Shown: positions 61,490 through 64,000 of the stretch, piece after piece | How the letters are laid out: every line of letters starts with the position of its first letter | Position numbering within the stretch: the stretch's first letter is position 1 | Assembly (NCBI RefSeq): GCF_010389155.1 | Contig: NC_057761.1 | Location: forward strand, 5,148,501 to 5,212,500 | Reading direction: 5' to 3' | Source of the DNA: Erigeron canadensis | Lineage: Eukaryota > Streptophyta > Magnoliopsida > Asterales > Asteraceae | Length of the DNA stretch: 64,000 bases | The notes under the pieces: model-generated | Told to the model about the DNA's origin: nothing | The model's input: only the letters and a program-made list of their open reading frames with translations | The model's database searches: none | Made by a program: the position numbers and the translations under genes

Positions 61490-61660
61490 CTAGGACGATC
61501 TTGCCCAAGATCGTCCCAGCCACTAAACATAGGACGATCTTGCCAAGACCGTCCCAGTTCACTTCAAGATCGTCCCAGTTCACAGTTCACTTCAAGATCG
61601 TCCCAGTTCACAGTTCATTTCAAGACCGTCCCAGTTTCATTTCAAGACCATCCTACCTTT
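61490..61660. repeat. Reiterated-word tract, GATCGTCCCAG
   Basis: AAGATCGTCCCAG or AAGACCGTCCCAG occurs about six times, plus two GGACGATCTT copies in inverted orientation. GGACGATCTTG and CAAGATCGTCC (about 61494-61517) form a perfect 11-bp hairpin with a 2-base loop. Confidence 0.88.
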
Positions 61661-61930
61661 CATTCTTTCATACTTAGAATATTTTCAACCAAAAAAAAAG
61701 GGATAATTTTTGCCGAGAAAAATAATTTTTGCCCAGGGACTTCAAAAGGGATAATTTATGGAGATTTAAAATTTGATAGCATTAAAAAATATTTTAGGCC
61801 AATTTTCATCCGTTATCGACGCGGTTTTGGCAAAAAATTTTAGAAATTATCAAATTTTTCCTATGATCATGATATCCAAGTTTACATGAAATTCAAAGTT
61901 TTGTGAGAACATATTTCGGCGGCAAAAAAT

Positions 61931-63310
61931 TTGGAGGGAAACCTGAAGTACAAAATTTCCAAATTTCAATTTCAATTTTTTCACTTCAATTTCAATCACA
62001 ATTACCTTTCATTTCCTTTCACCTTCAATTTTTGGTTAACTTCTTCACCCAAGATACCTACTTCATCTGAAGTAAAACTTCATAAAGATGGACTGTGCTC
62101 ATGTTGTACGACTACTCATTTGCAATCTGAAATAACTCCTTGTCAAGTAATGAAGTTAATGATTCATTCGATTGCAACTGAAAATGTAAAGTTTCAAGAG
62201 GAAGTAGTCACGTTAGGAAGATGAAAATGTCAAACTGAAAGAACAAATGATCTACTTTCGAGCTGGGAATGTGAAGCTTAAAAATGAGATGAAAGAAATT
62301 CAAGCTGAATTTGGAAACCTTGCAGTTTGGAATGATATTGACAAACAAACTTTAAAGAAGAATGATGAGTTGATGTCACAAATGAAAGCTGAGATAAAAG
62401 AACTTCAAAAAGAATTGGAAACTTCCAACAAGAAGCTGGATAATTGTATCTTGGAAAGCAACTCAAGAGAACTTATTTTGCAAGAAAAGATTTCAAGTGA
62501 TCAATCTCAGTTGAAAAATGAGACATCCATTTTCTTCACTATGGAGAGCAAGTTCGTTGATGAGATGAACAGAGTTGAGAAGGAGAGACAAGATGTTTGC
62601 AACAAAATCAAGACTCTTGAAGAGAATTGTTTGCAATTTCAATCAAATGAAACATCTCTACAAAAGAGAATCTCTGAACTTGAGATGGAATTGCAAACAC
62701 AATCAACATCTTGTGATACTCAAAGTGATGATGGCTCTGTTTATCATGATCTAAGTCCAATATTTTCAACTGAACTTGATGTTTCAAAAAAAGTTTCTAT
62801 TGAGTGCATCCCAAAGAGCTCCAATGTCAATGGTTCATCAACTCCTGCCCGAAAGATGTCTCAATTTACCAATTACTCACTGGAGAAGAGTAAGAAGTAT
62901 TCAACATCATCTACAGTTGATGGATCAGTATCTTCAGTCTCATTCCTATCTTTTGAAGACAATACAGCTTTCATCTTACAAGCCAAAGCTCAGTTGCCTA
63001 AGCTCACATGGAAATCAGTTTACAAACAAAAGTCAACTGAGAAAAAGACAATCAAATACTCGTTTTGGCAACTCTACAATCTTGCACCTAAAACAATTCA
63101 TATGCCAAAAGTGAATGTCTTATCCTCTCCATTGCGTCCACAAAAACTCAACTTTTCTACGACTTTGAGTTTTCACCCTCCATGGACTTCAGACTCAATT
63201 CGCCGGATTGATGATACTTACATTTGGTGATGATACTTACATTTGGAATGTGAAGACAAAAACCATTGGGCCTCAGCAAAAATGGGTTCCAAAGGTTGTT
63301 CGTAAGTGAT
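61931..63310 (+). pseudogene. LTR-element gag-like protein with coiled coil, frameshifted
   Basis: The main open frame, 62247-63230, encodes a long heptad-rich part (KNEMKEIQAEFGNLAVWNDI, DELMSQMKAEIKELQKELET) and a Ser-rich linker. A 19-bp tandem duplication at 63209-63246 breaks the frame; beyond it, GPQQKWVPKV resembles the GP..WVPK end of copia gag regions. The preceding part (to 62224) is in another frame after a break near 62220. A zinc knuckle is not visible. The gag assignment rests on position after the leader and on the WVPK-type end. Confidence 0.6.
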
Positions 63311-64000
63311 TCGATGAATATGGCTTATACACATGTCAGTGTATGACCCAGGCTAAAGATGTTGTTTATTGGACTACTACTTCATAATGGTTGATTCCCC
63401 AGTTTTGACTTCAAAGAAACATGATGAACATGTAGCCACACATTCATCATGAGGGGAAGAAAGAGAACAATGAAGTCGAACAAGTGTGTGTGCTTTCTTG
63501 AATTTGATGGGGAGAAAGACGAATTAATCAGTTGAGGGGAAGAAAGATAAATTGTTGACTAAAGTGATCCCAAATTATTCTTTTAGTTATCGCTAACGTG
63601 GTGGGTACGCCGCGGGTACACCTTATACATAAGCGTTGGTGGCACGCAAATATGATTGTTTGATCGAGGGGAAGTTTGTGATAAAAATGATGTTTGTCCA
63701 AATGCTTCAAGAGAGAGATTAATTAATTAAGGGGAAGTGTGACAAAGTTAAGTTTGTCAAGAAGAGGCTTTCATGTTCAAATCTAAAGATCCAAGATCAA
63801 GTTTCCGCAATGCTTATACTCTGAGAAGTTCAAGACTTAAAGATACATCTTTAATAAAAGTGTGAAGATTAAAGACGTAAAGCCAAGTTTGATGGAAGAT
63901 CTTGAAGACAATGAGAAAGCTTTGAAGACCTTCATCAACAAATTAGTATTTAAAGATGATGTCATGCATGAATTACATTTCAACACCAAGGGGAAGAATG
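63311..64000 (+). other. Non-coding 3' part of the LTR element
   Basis: Stops in all frames, with several GAGGGGAAG purine tracts, the last (CAAGGGGAAGAA) 2 bp before the window end. No pol domains. Confidence 0.5.

Larger units (their letters stand above)
61002..64000 (+). mobile_element. LTR retrotransposon, 5' part, continuing beyond the window
   Basis: A short 5' LTR (61002-61237), a methionyl-tRNA primer site, a leader with a reiterated-word tract and a conserved block, then a broken gag. The insertion point adjoins the minus-strand copia remnant; the left flank aatgg should recur at the right end. Several purine tracts (GAGGGGAAGAAAG at 63450-63545, CAAGGGGAAGAA at the window end) fit the 3' part of such an element. 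No pol is present between gag and the window end, so this copy is non-autonomous or internally deleted. Confidence 0.72.

Noticed and set aside
1..64000. tRNA, rRNA or microRNA genes
   Set aside because: No cloverleaf with proper A and B boxes and no rRNA signature seen; the B-box-like sites at 36.1, 55.3 and 58.3 kb fit SINEs better.

Overview
The window is nuclear DNA of a flowering plant: low GC, intron-containing genes with GT/AG junctions, plant-specific gene families and a dense, nested transposon landscape. Two carotenoid cleavage dioxygenase 4 (CCD4) paralogs and the repeat types (Tekay/del-like LTRs, large gypsy solo LTRs with TGAT..ATCA tips) fit a eudicot, and Asteraceae is my best guess. 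That taxonomic step is inference.

Layout. 522-8288 is a three-level transposon nest: a non-autonomous hAT-like element holds a Mutator-like element, which holds a nearly intact Ty1/copia element. Each layer has terminal structures and a target-site duplication. Starting 136 bp after the nest is a 14-exon gene (coding 8425-23551, + strand) for a tryptophan/tyrosine permease-type transporter. Its second intron holds a Helitron-like insert. Its last intron (about 7.25 kb) is filled with gypsy, hAT and unclassified transposon debris. At 26301-28156 (- strand) lies the first CCD4-type gene. 28.2-38.1 kb holds LINE, SINE and MITE remnants, a recent 605-bp tandem duplication and a 2.8-kb chromovirus LTR. 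38182-47964 is an LTR element without coding capacity, bounded by CCTAT duplications and interrupted by two solo LTRs that each keep their own duplication. At 51759-54017 an intronless gene encodes an uncharacterised multi-pass membrane protein. The second CCD4-type gene is at 55587-57506 (- strand). The last 6 kb hold a truncated minus-strand copia element, and inserted at its edge a plus-strand LTR element that runs out of the window.

How the genes relate. The two CCD4 genes share one intron at the same position and phase, a second exon of identical length (385 bp), the four iron-binding histidines and a plastid-type N-terminus, so they are a local duplicate pair later separated by insertions. 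The permease and the membrane protein have no evident functional link to them. Four protein-coding genes look intact; every transposon reading frame examined is broken.

The most unusual signal is a recurrent design in the non-coding parts of several LTR elements: short words (GACCTCGTATTT, AAGATCGTCCCAG, GATACTTG, CTGGAG/CTCCAG, GTCAAC) reiterated many times. Two elements with unrelated LTRs also share a leader block of about 240 bp placed right after such a word array.
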